Source: Deltaproteobacteria bacterium (GTDB lineage: Bacteria > Desulfobacterota > Desulfarculia > JACQYL01). Taken from it: DNA of 63,452 nucleotides. Shown here piece after piece: positions 43,725 through 52,720 of the stretch (positions within the stretch are counted from its first letter, which is position 1; every line of letters starts with the position of its first letter). The stretch spans positions 1 through 63,452 of the forward strand of contig JACQYL010000117.1 of NCBI GenBank assembly GCA_016208165.1, in the 5' to 3' direction. Made by a program: the position numbers and the translations under genes. Below the pieces are notes generated by a model. The model was given only the letters and a program-made list of their open reading frames with translations. It had not been told where the DNA came from and ran no database searches.

Positions 43725-44959
43725 TCAGTTCGCTACCACGACATCCACCGCGGCCTTCAATCCGCCTACATCATAAATCTCGATCACGTCCGTCCACGTT
43801 GTCGCCTCCGCCGCGGCGTCAACGCTCGCAGTGAATTCATATTGACCGCTCGTCTGGCTGAGAACCGGCTGAGTCACCGTACCGAAGCGGTAATCTTTCA
43901 ACAGCGCCGAATACGGAGGAATACCTCCCTGCACCAGGAATGTCAGTCCCGTGCTGCCCTGCATGGCGGTCACGCTGCCGGGAAGAACCCTCAGCGCGTC
44001 CGCAATGGTAATCCTCGCCACTGCATTCACCTGCCGTGCGTCTTCCACCACCACGGTCGCAACGCCCGGGTCGTTACCCGTCTGAAAGATCGCCGAGAGA
44101 TCGTCTTCCCCGATGGGAATAAGATCCCCCAGTTGGGGGTTTTCGTTGGTCCAGAAATACGGACTCAAGCCATATCGCACCGTCAAAGTCACAAAATCAT
44201 TTCGTCCGAGCACCGCGGCCGATGGGCTGATGGCGATTTCGTCCTGAAGCTCCGTTACCGTAACGCTCGCCACGGCTTTCAGGCCGGCGCTGTCCTCGAG
44301 TACGAGATCCGACATACCCGCATTAAGAGCGGTGACATCAACAGTCGTCGCGCTGCCGTCGAAGTCGCCAAGCTGGATGATATTGGGATCCGAGACATAC
44401 AATGTGTACGGGGGGGTGCCGTCGGACAGACGAAAGGACACCGTCGATTCGTTGGACACGGTTACCACCGAGGGAGTGATGTTCGGATTCTGCTCGAGAA
44501 TCGTAATCACCGCCGTATTTTGAACATTGCGGGAATCGCGAACGGTGAGCGTTAGCGTACCAGCCAATTTCGGAATCAGGGTAGCCATCGACCCGTCGCT
44601 GTTTAAGAACAGATCGGCCAGATACGGCTTATCCGCGGACCAGAAGAACGGCCCATCGCCTCCGGAGGCAAAAAGACGCATCGTCGGCGTGCTCAATGTG
44701 TCCAGGGCGATCGTCGCCTGACTTGGAGTTACCTGGAGCACGTCAGGTTCTCCGATGACCAGGCATACGGAGGCGTTCCTCCTATGGCCGTCAACAGAAG
44801 CTCGTCGCCAAAATACAGGGAAGCCTGCTCAGGATTGACCTTCACAGACCGTACTGTTACGGAAGCGGAGCCACTCGATCCGCCGCCGCATGCCGCCGCC
44901 AGAATCCAAACCAATGAAAGAACCGCAATCAATATCCACTGAACCTTGAGCTTCATCAT
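43725..44959 (-). pseudogene. Broken paralog of the GGxPPY lipoprotein
   Basis: The 5' frame opens at ATG 44959 (GAGGAAAC before it) with a lipoprotein signal (IAVLSLVWILAAACGGGSSG) and one IGGTPPYAW module, then ends at 44729. The remaining 3' frame, recognisable as the same family by VIGEPDVLQVTPSQATI, GGDGPFFW, DGTPPYTL, YGLSPYFW and GGIPPYSAL, is in another frame from about 44770 down to 43725. Compared with the intact paralog, about 50 residues are missing where the frames cross. So a deletion with frameshift has inactivated it. A sequencing indel plus natural divergence is the alternative. Confidence 0.7.
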
Positions 44960-44987
44960 GTTTCCTCGAACGGAAGAACCAAGGGGT

Positions 44988-45416
44988 TTAAAGGGTTTTG
45001 TAAAATTCCACCGTGACCCACACCTGAATGGTTCCAAACGTGGCCGTAACTACGGCGTTTCCCACCGTGTCGGCATTATTGGCTGTTAACGTGGTCGTAG
45101 CGCCGGCTGTAGCCCCGTCCGGATTGGAGGCCGTGCTCAGGGAGGAGCTGCCCAGGCTCCCAAGGGTCGTGCTGAGGGCCACGGTTCCCTCCAGCGGTTC
45201 ACCGTTGGCGTCCCACAACACCACTTTGACCGTACAGCTCCCGCTATCGGTCACATTGAGACGATCCGGAACAACCGTCAATTGAAGGGTGTTTTCACCG
45301 TCGTTTCCAGTCTGGGCGCTTACGCCTCCTCCGCTGCAACCGGAGAGCATGAATGTTGCGGCCGCCAGTATCAACGCGCACGCTATACAAATGTGTTTCT
45401 GTTGTTGTGACTTCAT
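44988..45416 (-). CDS. Small lipoprotein with bacterial Ig-like domain
   Basis: A 142-residue lipoprotein, start ATG 45416 with GGAG upstream. Signal peptide IACALILAAATFMLSG-C with lipobox LSGC and Gly-rich linker. The mature part has the Big_1/invasin-like pattern TVVPDRLNVTDSGSCTVKVV, LWDANGEPLEGTVALSTTLG and TTTLTANNADTVGNAVVTAT, so one Ig-like domain. It is about 28 bases downstream of flgH and upstream of the two GGxPPY lipoprotein genes, all on one strand. Function unknown; it is probably periplasmic, membrane-anchored. Confidence 0.75.
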   Translation of the reverse strand: MKSQQQKHICIACALILAAATFMLSGCSGGGVSAQTGNDGENTLQLTVVPDRLNVTDSGSCTVKVVLWDANGEPLEGTVALSTTLGSLGSSSLSTASNPDGATAGATTTLTANNADTVGNAVVTATFGTIQVWVTVEFYKTL

Positions 45417-45444
45417 TGGAACGTTCTCCACATCCGGTGATGCA

Positions 45445-46164
45445 CTAAAACGGCCAGACCCAGTCGAGTACTCGCGCCAGCCAGCCCGGACTTTCCTTGT
45501 CTGCCAGAATCCCCTCGCCGTAGTATTCGATCCGGGCATCGGCAACATTGTCTGATCGGATGGTGTTGAAAGATGTAATGTCTTCCTGGCGTATGACGCC
45601 GCTCAGAACGATGAATTGCTGTTCGCGGTTCAGTGTGACTTCCCGCGACCCCCTGATCTCCATATTGCCGTTTTGAAATACTTCAACCACCCTGCACGTG
45701 ATCGTCCCGGACAGAGTTCCGGACCTCCTGGTTTGGCCTTTGCCCTCGAAATCGTTGACGCTTTTCCCTTTCACCCCCGGTTGAAACGGTTCCCCTAATC
45801 CCAGAAAGTTGTTCATGCCCAGCGATTGGGGAAGCCCAAGCAGGGCGTCCACCTGAAAGCCCAGTTCGGTTTCTTTTTCATATTTTGAGTTGGATACGCC
45901 GGTTCCGGCTACCGTCTCCACAATCTGCACTGTCACAATGTCGTTCACCTGGCTCGCCTTATGGTCCATGAACAGGATGCTCTCTGAATTGCGCTCCTGC
46001 CAGAGCGAGCCGGGATACTGCCTTTCAGGCAACGTGAGCACGGGTTCGGGCACCTGACCGAAGAATTTGGTTCGGTCCCGTACGGGCGGCCTTTCCGCGC
46101 AACCGAGTTGAACAAGTACTAGGACGAGGAGACACAGGATGCAGAAACGGTTTTCCTTTTTCAT
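45445..46164 (-). CDS. flgH: Flagellar L-ring lipoprotein FlgH
   Basis: A 239-residue lipoprotein forming the L ring in the outer membrane. Start ATG 46164, overlapping the flgA stop (ATGA). Signal peptide CILCLLVLVLVQLG-C. Family blocks: SLWQERNSESILFMDHKASQ, VNDIVTVQIVE, TRRSGTLSGTITCRVVEVFQ, NGNMEIRGSREVTLNREQQF and ISGV-like LSGVIRQEDITSFNTI. A long N-terminal in-frame extension exists but lies inside flgA and has no family features, so it is rejected. Confidence 0.96.
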   Translation of the reverse strand: MKKENRFCILCLLVLVLVQLGCAERPPVRDRTKFFGQVPEPVLTLPERQYPGSLWQERNSESILFMDHKASQVNDIVTVQIVETVAGTGVSNSKYEKETELGFQVDALLGLPQSLGMNNFLGLGEPFQPGVKGKSVNDFEGKGQTRRSGTLSGTITCRVVEVFQNGNMEIRGSREVTLNREQQFIVLSGVIRQEDITSFNTIRSDNVADARIEYYGEGILADKESPGWLARVLDWVWPF

Positions 46165-47153
46165 CAAAACGCCACCTTTACGGTTTGAGGACCCACCACC
46201 TTGCCTACCACTTCCCTTTTGGAAGAGATGTTCAACACTCGAACCTCTTCCCCCCGCGCTCCGTCCTCCCGAGCCAATCCTTTGGTCGTCACGCGGAACC
46301 AGGGAGACTGAGCAACGATAAGAACACTGGCCCCCCGCGTCACCCATAAAGGCCGGTCCAGATCGTCGGGCGTCAACACAGCGCCTTCCGCGATTCTCCT
46401 CGTGACCCGTTTCCCGACAACGTCCGTCAGACTCGCCAGCGTGCTTGTATGCAGCCGGGAAAGGTCCAATCGGTCGATACGAACATCGCCGTCCCGAACG
46501 ATCTCGTTCCGATCCAACGTTCTGGAAGCGACGACCGCATTCGTCATGACCGCGACCCATCCCCGCCAACGGAGCCGCCTCAGCACTTCTCCGTCGTGCT
46601 TCAGCATGATTTCCAGACTTACGGGGCCCAGATAGTCTTCGTTTGGCGACGCTGAAACCGCATATGAAATGTCCACTCCGGGTAGCTCGACACCGATGGT
46701 CTTAACGTCTTGGATCTCGACATCCGCTTCTTGCCAATCCATGTGTTCCCGTATGAACTCTTCCCCAATGCGCGCTAGCTCTTTTTCGGATATGTCGCGG
46801 CAGGTCCTCTTCACACGGACTATCGTCGCGCCTGTGACCTCGACTCTCCTGTTCGGGAAGGCTTCCTGCAATCGCTTCTCGACCACGTCCGCATGCAGCA
46901 AAGTGTCCCGACAAAGCGCCGGCGCAACTCCTATCGTGAGGGACGAAACAACTTCCCTAAGTTCAGGCTCCTGAAGGATGACCTCGCCCACCTCGGAAAG
47001 ACGGATCAGGTGACTCGTTACGTCCGCCTCTTGTTTCAGAGCGACCTCGATGGAAGGAAGCTGCGACGCCCCAACCGAACAGGCCACCGAAACCAACATG
47101 CACAGAACGGTCAGACTCACGTTGTTCCTGAAGTTTTTCCTCGATGCTCTCAA
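46164..47153 (-). CDS. flgA: Flagellar P-ring formation chaperone FlgA
   Basis: A 329-residue periplasmic protein, longer than the usual 140-230. TTG start at 47153 with AAGGAA upstream. A signal sequence (VSLTVLCMLVSVACSVGASQ) is followed by an extra N-terminal domain. The C-terminal SAF-type region has VVASRTLDRNEIVRDGDVRI, VVGKRVTRRIAEGAVLTPDD and SVLIVAQSPWFRVTTKG, which mark FlgA. It assists FlgI folding or P-ring assembly. It is coupled to flgH by a 1-base overlap. Confidence 0.94.
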   Translation of the reverse strand: MRASRKNFRNNVSLTVLCMLVSVACSVGASQLPSIEVALKQEADVTSHLIRLSEVGEVILQEPELREVVSSLTIGVAPALCRDTLLHADVVEKRLQEAFPNRRVEVTGATIVRVKRTCRDISEKELARIGEEFIREHMDWQEADVEIQDVKTIGVELPGVDISYAVSASPNEDYLGPVSLEIMLKHDGEVLRRLRWRGWVAVMTNAVVASRTLDRNEIVRDGDVRIDRLDLSRLHTSTLASLTDVVGKRVTRRIAEGAVLTPDDLDRPLWVTRGASVLIVAQSPWFRVTTKGLAREDGARGEEVRVLNISSKREVVGKVVGPQTVKVAF

Positions 47154-47179
47154 ATCCGATTCCTTGGCGTCAGTGCATG

Positions 47180-47968
47180 CTATCGTCTGAGGTTGTTTGC
47201 CATTTGCAGGATCTGATCGCCGGCCTGAATCGACTTGCTGTTGGCCTCATACGCCCTCTGGGCCACGATCATAGCCACCATTTCGTCCACGACGGACACA
47301 TTGGAAAGCTCCAAGTAGCCTTGTTGAATCTCACCCAGCCCGTCTTCTCCCGGCGTCCCGGCGATAGGATCGCCCGAAGCGTCCGTGGCCCTGAAATTGT
47401 TTCGACCGGCGCCGTCGAGCCCCGTGGGATTCGAGAACGTGACCAACTCTATATTTCCCACCTGAACTGCAGCCGTGTTACCCGCCTGACGGACGCTGAC
47501 GGTGCCGTCCGAAGCCACGTTGATTTGCTCGGCGTCCGCCGGAATGGTAATCTCCGGCAACAGCAGCCACCCGTCCGAGCTTACCACCCGGCCGTCCGAG
47601 TCCAGCTTGAACGCGCCGGAGCGAGAATAGAGGGTGTCGCCGTTGGGGTGCTGAACTTGGAAGAAACCCTGGCCTTCGACTGCAAGATCCAATGAGTTAT
47701 CCGTCTTGACGAAATCTCCCTGGATAAAGAGCCTTTGAATGGCTGCGGGACGGACACCCAGGCCCACCTGCATGCCGGTGGGAACCTCGGTTGTTGCCGA
47801 GCTTGCCATCCCGGCCAACTGCAACGTCTGGTAGATCAGATCCTGGAAATCGGGACGACCCTTCTTGAAACCCGTTGTATTAACGTTGGCCAAGTTGTTC
47901 GAGATGGTGTCCATGTTGAGCTGTTGGGCCTGCATGCCCGTTGCCGCCGAAAACAGGGTTCTGATCAT
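47180..47968 (-). CDS. flgG: Flagellar distal rod protein FlgG
   Basis: A 262-residue axial protein, the main distal rod. [40 protein letters not shown] (rod/hook N-terminal block), [20 protein letters not shown] and C-terminal [20 protein letters not shown] followed by [14 protein letters not shown]. Length is normal. GGAG precedes the ATG. It follows flgF at 40 bases. Confidence 0.98.
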   Translation of the reverse strand: MIRTLFSAATGMQAQQLNMDTISNNLANVNTTGFKKGRPDFQDLIYQTLQLAGMASSATTEVPTGMQVGLGVRPAAIQRLFIQGDFVKTDNSLDLAVEGQGFFQVQHPNGDTLYSRSGAFKLDSDGRVVSSDGWLLLPEITIPADAEQINVASDGTVSVRQAGNTAAVQVGNIELVTFSNPTGLDGAGRNNFRATDASGDPIAGTPGEDGLGEIQQGYLELSNVSVVDEMVAMIVAQRAYEANSKSIQAGDQILQMANNLRR

Positions 47969-48008
47969 TTTTTGTTCTCCATCCTGGCTATCAAGGCTAT
48001 CAATCGTT

Positions 48009-48797
48009 TTATCCTGTGACGGTCTGTATGAATTTGCCTTTCAGTTCATCCACCATCTGAACCACCTTCTGGTAGGTTTCAAAACTCCGCATCGAACTGA
48101 TCATGTCCGTCATTTCTTTGACGACGCTCACGTTGCTTCTTTCCAAGTAGCCCTGGACAACTTGCATCTTTTCTCCCGCAGGGGCAGGTTGGACATCCGT
48201 CCCCATGGTGAAAGCCGTGTCCCCGACCTTGCTTAATCGCCCTTCTTCCGGCATCCGTACGACTTTCAGTTGACCCACCTGCTGGCCGCCATTGAAGATG
48301 GCTCCATCCGGTTCGATGGTGAGTTCATTAGGCTGGGCGCCCCCGCCGTTCGGAATCCGGATCGGACCGTCAGCGCCCATCACCGGCAAACCGTCCGTTG
48401 ACAACAGGTTGCCTTCTCCATCAATAGAAAATCGCCCCCGGCGCGTATAAATCTCCTGATCCCCATTCCGTAGCACGAAAAAGCCGTCTCCTTTGATGGC
48501 GACATCAAGAGGATCCCCGGTGTGCTCCAATGCTGCGGGCTCCATGATGGGCATCGCCTCCACCAAGGTCCCGTCCTGGTTTCTGTTTTCCAACAGGGTT
48601 TGAAGCCTGAGGGCATCGCTTCCCGCCGGGTTTGGGTTGATACGCGCGTTCAACTGGAATACGCTCATCCAATTGCTGAACGTCTCATCCCGGACAAATC
48701 CGGGAGTGTTCAAGTTGGCCAGATTGTTGGAAGTCGTGTCCAATTTCTTCAGTTCGGATAACAACCCCGCCGTAAGCGCCGCGATAGACCGATCCAT
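48009..48797 (-). CDS. flgF: Flagellar rod protein FlgF
   Basis: A 262-residue proximal rod component. ATG 48797 with TAGGA before it; the upstream in-frame codons to 48851 lie in the promoter region and are rejected. N-terminal [20 protein letters not shown], central [21 protein letters not shown]-terminal [20 protein letters not shown]. It is the first gene of the long flagellar series and stands about 28 bases past the predicted sigma-54 start. Confidence 0.95.
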   Translation of the reverse strand: MDRSIAALTAGLLSELKKLDTTSNNLANLNTPGFVRDETFSNWMSVFQLNARINPNPAGSDALRLQTLLENRNQDGTLVEAMPIMEPAALEHTGDPLDVAIKGDGFFVLRNGDQEIYTRRGRFSIDGEGNLLSTDGLPVMGADGPIRIPNGGGAQPNELTIEPDGAIFNGGQQVGQLKVVRMPEEGRLSKVGDTAFTMGTDVQPAPAGEKMQVVQGYLERSNVSVVKEMTDMISSMRSFETYQKVVQMVDELKGKFIQTVTG

Positions 48798-48835
48798 ACT
48801 TCCTACCCCCCTGCTCGCCGTTGCACTGTTTCGAA

Positions 48836-48850
48836 GCAATTTACATGCCA
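48836..48850 (-). promoter_or_regulatory. Sigma-54 promoter of the flgF operon
   Basis: On the minus strand TGGCATG-N4-TTGCT, with GG at 48849-48848 and GC at 48837-48836, exactly 10 bases apart as the consensus TGGCACG-N4-TTGC demands. Predicted start is about 48825, giving a leader of about 28 bases to flgF. An activator of the FlrC/FleQ type would be needed; none is in the window. Confidence 0.8.
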
Positions 48851-49078
48851 TTCGATTATTTGGAGAAGGGGCCGGACAAACGGCATGACGAGCGCGAAAC
48901 GCGCTGAGAGGCGGATTTCGGCGGCGAAGGATTCGGGAAAAAAATGGGTAGTTCCTGCCTATTCAGAACAATTTGCCTATCCAAGCCACGGTCCTTCCAC
49001 TCACGACGGCCGATGAAGTCCTTATGATATATGTCATTGATAACATTACATTTGATTGGCTTGAAGCACAGGTAGCCG

Positions 49079-49116
49079 GCCCGACTTATCGACGGTTTCC
49101 CGTCGATAAGTCGGGC
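49079..49116. repeat. Perfect 17-bp inverted repeat with TTTC loop
   Basis: Arms 49079-49095 and 49100-49116 are perfect complements (17 pairs, 4-base loop). It lies in the divergent region between flgF (minus) and flgE (plus), between the two sigma-54 promoters, with no gene ending here and no T-tract, so it is not a normal terminator. It may be an activator-binding palindrome, a nucleoid site or a REP element. Confidence 0.75.
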
Positions 49117-49203
49117 GGCATCCGGCAGATTTCGCTTGCTTTTCCACGGCGTCTTTCCGTTGTTTAATTGTAAAATCAGTAGGTTACATCTGCGTCAATA
49201 TTC

Positions 49204-49219
49204 CGGCACGGTTGTTGCT
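49204..49219 (+). promoter_or_regulatory. Sigma-54 promoter of flgE
   Basis: CGGCACG-N4-TTGCT with GG at 49205-49206 and GC at 49217-49218, exactly 10 bases between. The only departure from TGGCACG-N4-TTGCT is the first base. Predicted transcription starts near 49230, leaving a leader of about 100 bases to the flgE ATG. Confidence 0.82.
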
Positions 49220-49330
49220 CTACATTCGTTGTGCGGCGACCACCAACCGGGAAGGATGGTCGCCCGCCCCGTGATGCCGGTCCGAATCGCCAGTTGGCCG
49301 GCGGTAATGAACTATAACTGGAGAAACTGT

Positions 49331-50641
49331 ATGATTTCTTCGATGTGGACGGCCTTCTTGGGTTTGGACACCTTCGGAAGGAGCATCAACGTTATTGGCA
49401 ACAACATTGCCAACGTGGCTACCGACGGCTTCAAATCGGATGACACCAATTTTGCCGACCTTGTGGTGGGCACCAACAGAAACAAGCAAGACGTGGCAAC
49501 GGCGGTGAACGGCCGCGGAAGCATGGTTTCCAGTATCCAGACCTTATTTCTTCAGGGACCTGTGCTGCAAACGGAATCCGATACCAGTCTGGCCATCATC
49601 GGAGACGGCTTTTTCAATGTCGCCGACCCGAACGACAACATATTCTATACCAGGAACGGCAACTTCTTCCTGGATCGGTCCGGCAATTTCGTCAACGATG
49701 TCGGAATGAGCCTCCAGGGCTTTGCCTTTGATCCGAAAACCGGAACGTACGCGGAGGAGCTCAGCGACCTGAACATTCCATCCGTCCAGCATAGCGTGCG
49801 CACCACCGAATTCTCCATTGAAAATTACCGTTTGGATTTCAGCACCGGCGAAGCACTGTCGCATACTCTGTCGGTTTATGACGACGTGGTGGGAAGCGTA
49901 TCGGAAATAGGGATCGATTTCTCGCTTCATCCGGGCGTTCAAAACGGCGATTCGCCCTGGCGGTGTACTCTTTCTCCATCCCTCGGAAGCATCAGCAACC
50001 TCAATGTGCCACAGGCATCCGACCCGCCGGTGGATCCTCCGTTGGAAGCCGGGGAGGCGGCCATTGACTTCTATTTCACCGGAGGAACGCTTTCAGGCGT
50101 CGGATCGGAGGGTCTTGTGTCGGATATCAACTTCGATCTCGAACTGGATGGTAAGTTGTACAATATTTCCTGGAACTTGACCGATCCGGACAACCCGGAT
50201 CAATTTCTCCCCGGAGAAATCATCTCCACCACGCTTCCCACATCTTCGGACGGGCTCCTGCAGGATGGTTTCGACAACGGCGATCTGGCCAACTTTACTA
50301 TTGACCAAAACGGCATTGTATTTGCCGAATACACCAACGACAACCCCAACGCCACCATTCCGGGCCGGATTGCCGTAACCACTTTTCGCGCCCTTGCAGG
50401 ATTGGAGAAGATCGGGGAAACCCTCTTTCAGGCGACCGACGCGGCCGGAGAGGCGTCAACCGGAGCGGCAAATTCCAGCAATAGAGGGATAACGCTGCAG
50501 TTCAACATCGAGCAGTCCAACGTCAATCTCGCGGACGAACTGGTCAAGCTACTCATTGCCCAGCAGGCCTTCAACGCGAATTCCAACGCAATATCCACCA
50601 GCAACCAGATGCTGCAGACCGCCATCCAGATGAGGACCTGA
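49331..50641 (+). CDS. flgE: Flagellar hook protein FlgE
   Basis: A 436-residue hook protein. ATG 49331 has GGAG seven bases upstream; the longer frame from 49136 is 5' leader. N-terminal block SINVIGNNIANVATDGFKSD, then LAIIGDGFFNVADPNDN, FYTRNGNFFLDRSGNFV, and C-terminal IEQSNVNLADELVKLLIAQQ followed by AFNANSNAISTSNQMLQTAI. It is on the opposite strand to the other rod/hook genes here, with its own sigma-54 promoter. Hook length is set by FliK encoded at 50957. Confidence 0.97.
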   Translation: MISSMWTAFLGLDTFGRSINVIGNNIANVATDGFKSDDTNFADLVVGTNRNKQDVATAVNGRGSMVSSIQTLFLQGPVLQTESDTSLAIIGDGFFNVADPNDNIFYTRNGNFFLDRSGNFVNDVGMSLQGFAFDPKTGTYAEELSDLNIPSVQHSVRTTEFSIENYRLDFSTGEALSHTLSVYDDVVGSVSEIGIDFSLHPGVQNGDSPWRCTLSPSLGSISNLNVPQASDPPVDPPLEAGEAAIDFYFTGGTLSGVGSEGLVSDINFDLELDGKLYNISWNLTDPDNPDQFLPGEIISTTLPTSSDGLLQDGFDNGDLANFTIDQNGIVFAEYTNDNPNATIPGRIAVTTFRALAGLEKIGETLFQATDAAGEASTGAANSSNRGITLQFNIEQSNVNLADELVKLLIAQQAFNANSNAISTSNQMLQTAIQMRT

Positions 50642-50654
50642 CACCTATGCCGTA

Positions 50655-50948
50655 TTATGTGGGTCTTCGATAATTGTGATTCAGTTTGTAAACAAAAGCG
50701 AAGATTTCGGCCACAGCCCGGTACAAGGAGGGAGGTACTTCCTGCTCCAGATCCAACTTTGACAGAATCTGCACCAGATCGGGTTCGTACTTTATTGGCA
50801 CTCCGTGTTTCTTGGCGATCTCGATAATCTTTTCCGCCAGATGCCCCTTGCCTTTGGCCACGACACGGGGAGCCCGCTCTTTTTCGGGACGATAACGCAG
50901 AGCCACCGATTGCTTCTGCTTGATTCTTTTCTTGTCGGCTCCCTCCAT
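50655..50948 (-). CDS. FlhB C-terminal-domain homolog (FlhX-type)
   Basis: A 97-residue protein related to the cytoplasmic tail of FlhB, with AEKIIEIAKKHGVPIKYEPD, LSKLDLEQEVPPSLYRAVAE and IFAFVYKLN. Stand-alone copies (FlhX/FlhB2) can replace or assist the cleaved tail of FlhB in switching export specificity with FliK. The NPTH autocleavage motif of full FlhB is absent, as expected. AGGGAG precedes ATG 50948; it lies 8 bases after fliK. The stop is 13 bases from the convergent flgE stop. Confidence 0.85.
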   Translation of the reverse strand: MEGADKKRIKQKQSVALRYRPEKERAPRVVAKGKGHLAEKIIEIAKKHGVPIKYEPDLVQILSKLDLEQEVPPSLYRAVAEIFAFVYKLNHNYRRPT

Positions 50949-50956
50949 ATCGCTCC

Positions 50957-52720
50957 CTATGCCACTATGTGCATGCGATCGCTCTCGATCAGTTGCGAGA
51001 CTTCGGGGGATGTTTCTGTCTGGATGCGTTCCCGCTTGACCTGCAGGCACGAGATCCTTTCCACTTTGAATCCACGGTCCGCCAGGTTCACCCCCAGTTC
51101 GGAGAGCCGATCCCGCACATAGTCGGCTACGTCGAGACGCTCCGCCATCACTGTGACGGAGATCCGATCCTCCTTTTTCAAGTAGGCATCTACACGTAAA
51201 GGACCCATGTTTTCGAGGTCCAGAAGAAACACCACCATGATTTCGGTGGGAGACTCTCGTTCTTTCTTGTCGCCGCTTTCATCTTCGTATTTGAATCGTA
51301 CGGTCAGCCTGCCGGTTTCCACTTGACCCGCCCACGAGAAGGGCACCTCGAACGCGAGCGATCCTTCCTCGTGAAACGCCACGGTATTCACGATTTGGGT
51401 GGCCAGAAGATGTTGCAGCAGATTCCGAACCGGGCCTTGGGCATGGTTGGACAGGTTTTGCAAATCGGACCCTCCGTCCTTCCCGCCCCCTTGTTCGAGG
51501 ATCTCCGACAGTTGTCCGTCTAATTGGATCAAAAGCGATTTCAGGTTCTCCTGCGCAGGAATCGAGCTTTGCGACGCCCCTCCTTGCTTACCGGCCAGGC
51601 CGGCCTCCAACGTGTGGCCGGCGAGGGCCAGAAAGCGATCGAAGAAATCGGCCTTGCCGACCTGTTCCCCGCCGTACGTAATCGACTGAATGAGTTTCAG
51701 GACGTGCTGGACGCTTCCGGCCACCGGAGAATCTGCATTCACGTGTGCGCCGAGTTCCGTTAACGACCGAATGACGGAATCATACAGGTGCGGACCGGCC
51801 TGCTGTGCGTTCAAAAAGGTCCTTAAACTCGCGGCCGACATCTCGACGTTCCGTTCGTCGCCGAGCACCGGCGTCAACAAAGGAAGGCCCTTGTCCGAGA
51901 TCACTCGAAACATATGGGTCTCGCCTTCCTTCAAAGGGCGTTCCAACAACACGCTCACGACCTGTCCGCCGATCTCGACTCTGGCAGGCGGATGCGGAGA
52001 TGAATTCAGATCTCCGGAGCCGACTTGAAGCACTTTAGCGAAAAGCAAACTGTCGTTTCGGTAGTTGAACGTCTGAACGGGGAGGGTCTCCGAGGCGTTG
52101 GCGACGACTCCCTGATGCGACAGCAACGGGCCGGGCTTCGCCTGCAGGACCTTGAAAAGATGTTGTTCGCCCACAGCGGACGGTCGGTCCAGCCAAACCG
52201 GCGCCTGCTTGCCGTTCACTTCCACCACTGCCCGATATCCGCCGGGCGATGTTTCCGACGGTGGATCGAGCGACCCTTCCACAGCGACCAGCCTCCCTTG
52301 AATACTTTGGCCGGTGCGCACAGCCTGAGGAGAAGATAGAAGCCTTTCACTGCTCCCTTTCTGGATTTCCGCGCTCCGAGATCGTGTCGGATCGGCCCCT
52401 TTGTCTTCCACGGCGGTCCGCTCCACTGCCACCACCAGCTCGGGGCGGACGCTTAGAACGCGAAAGACCGCGGTTTTTCCTGCCGAAATCATGGGCCGGC
52501 GGGTCATTTCCTGATTCGAGGAGGCTGCCTCCAATCTTGCCACCCGCGTGTTTCCCAGAAATTCGATACGAAGTCGGCCGTTGGTTTCCGTCTCGAGGAC
52601 CTTTGCTTCGATCGTACTTCCGGGGGTCAGCTTGAACCCGGACTTCAGATCCTGTTGCAGCCCTCCCCTGCCGGATTTCATGGCGGTTTCAGACAACGGG
52701 TCCGTCATTATCGTCTTCAT
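50957..52720 (-). CDS. fliK: Flagellar hook-length control protein FliK
   Basis: A 587-residue FliK-like protein. The N-terminal and central parts are low-conservation; the C-terminal Flg_hook domain is clear (GSLAFEVPFSWAGQVETGRL, MVVFLLDLENMGPLRVDAYL, ISVTVMAERLDVADYVRDRL, SELGVNLADRGFKVERI). FliK measures the hook and triggers the FlhB specificity switch. It overlaps the DUF2802-like gene by 4 bases (ATGA) and is followed by the FlhB-tail homolog, so the switch components are co-expressed. Confidence 0.88.
   Translation of the reverse strand: MKTIMTDPLSETAMKSGRGGLQQDLKSGFKLTPGSTIEAKVLETETNGRLRIEFLGNTRVARLEAASSNQEMTRRPMISAGKTAVFRVLSVRPELVVAVERTAVEDKGADPTRSRSAEIQKGSSERLLSSPQAVRTGQSIQGRLVAVEGSLDPPSETSPGGYRAVVEVNGKQAPVWLDRPSAVGEQHLFKVLQAKPGPLLSHQGVVANASETLPVQTFNYRNDSLLFAKVLQVGSGDLNSSPHPPARVEIGGQVVSVLLERPLKEGETHMFRVISDKGLPLLTPVLGDERNVEMSAASLRTFLNAQQAGPHLYDSVIRSLTELGAHVNADSPVAGSVQHVLKLIQSITYGGEQVGKADFFDRFLALAGHTLEAGLAGKQGGASQSSIPAQENLKSLLIQLDGQLSEILEQGGGKDGGSDLQNLSNHAQGPVRNLLQHLLATQIVNTVAFHEEGSLAFEVPFSWAGQVETGRLTVRFKYEDESGDKKERESPTEIMVVFLLDLENMGPLRVDAYLKKEDRISVTVMAERLDVADYVRDRLSELGVNLADRGFKVERISCLQVKRERIQTETSPEVSQLIESDRMHIVA

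Noticed and set aside
45445-46569. N-terminal extension of flgH by 135 codons
   Set aside because: The extension lies inside flgA in another frame and has no FlgH features; the lipoprotein signal starts at 46164.
48836-49010. Second sigma-54-like match for flgF at about 48971-48987
   Set aside because: Spacing between GG and GC is 9 instead of 10 bases; the match at 48836-48850 is exact.
49136-49330. N-terminal extension of flgE
   Set aside because: It crosses the sigma-54 promoter at 49204-49219; the ATG at 49331 has a ribosome binding site and the normal FlgE beginning.
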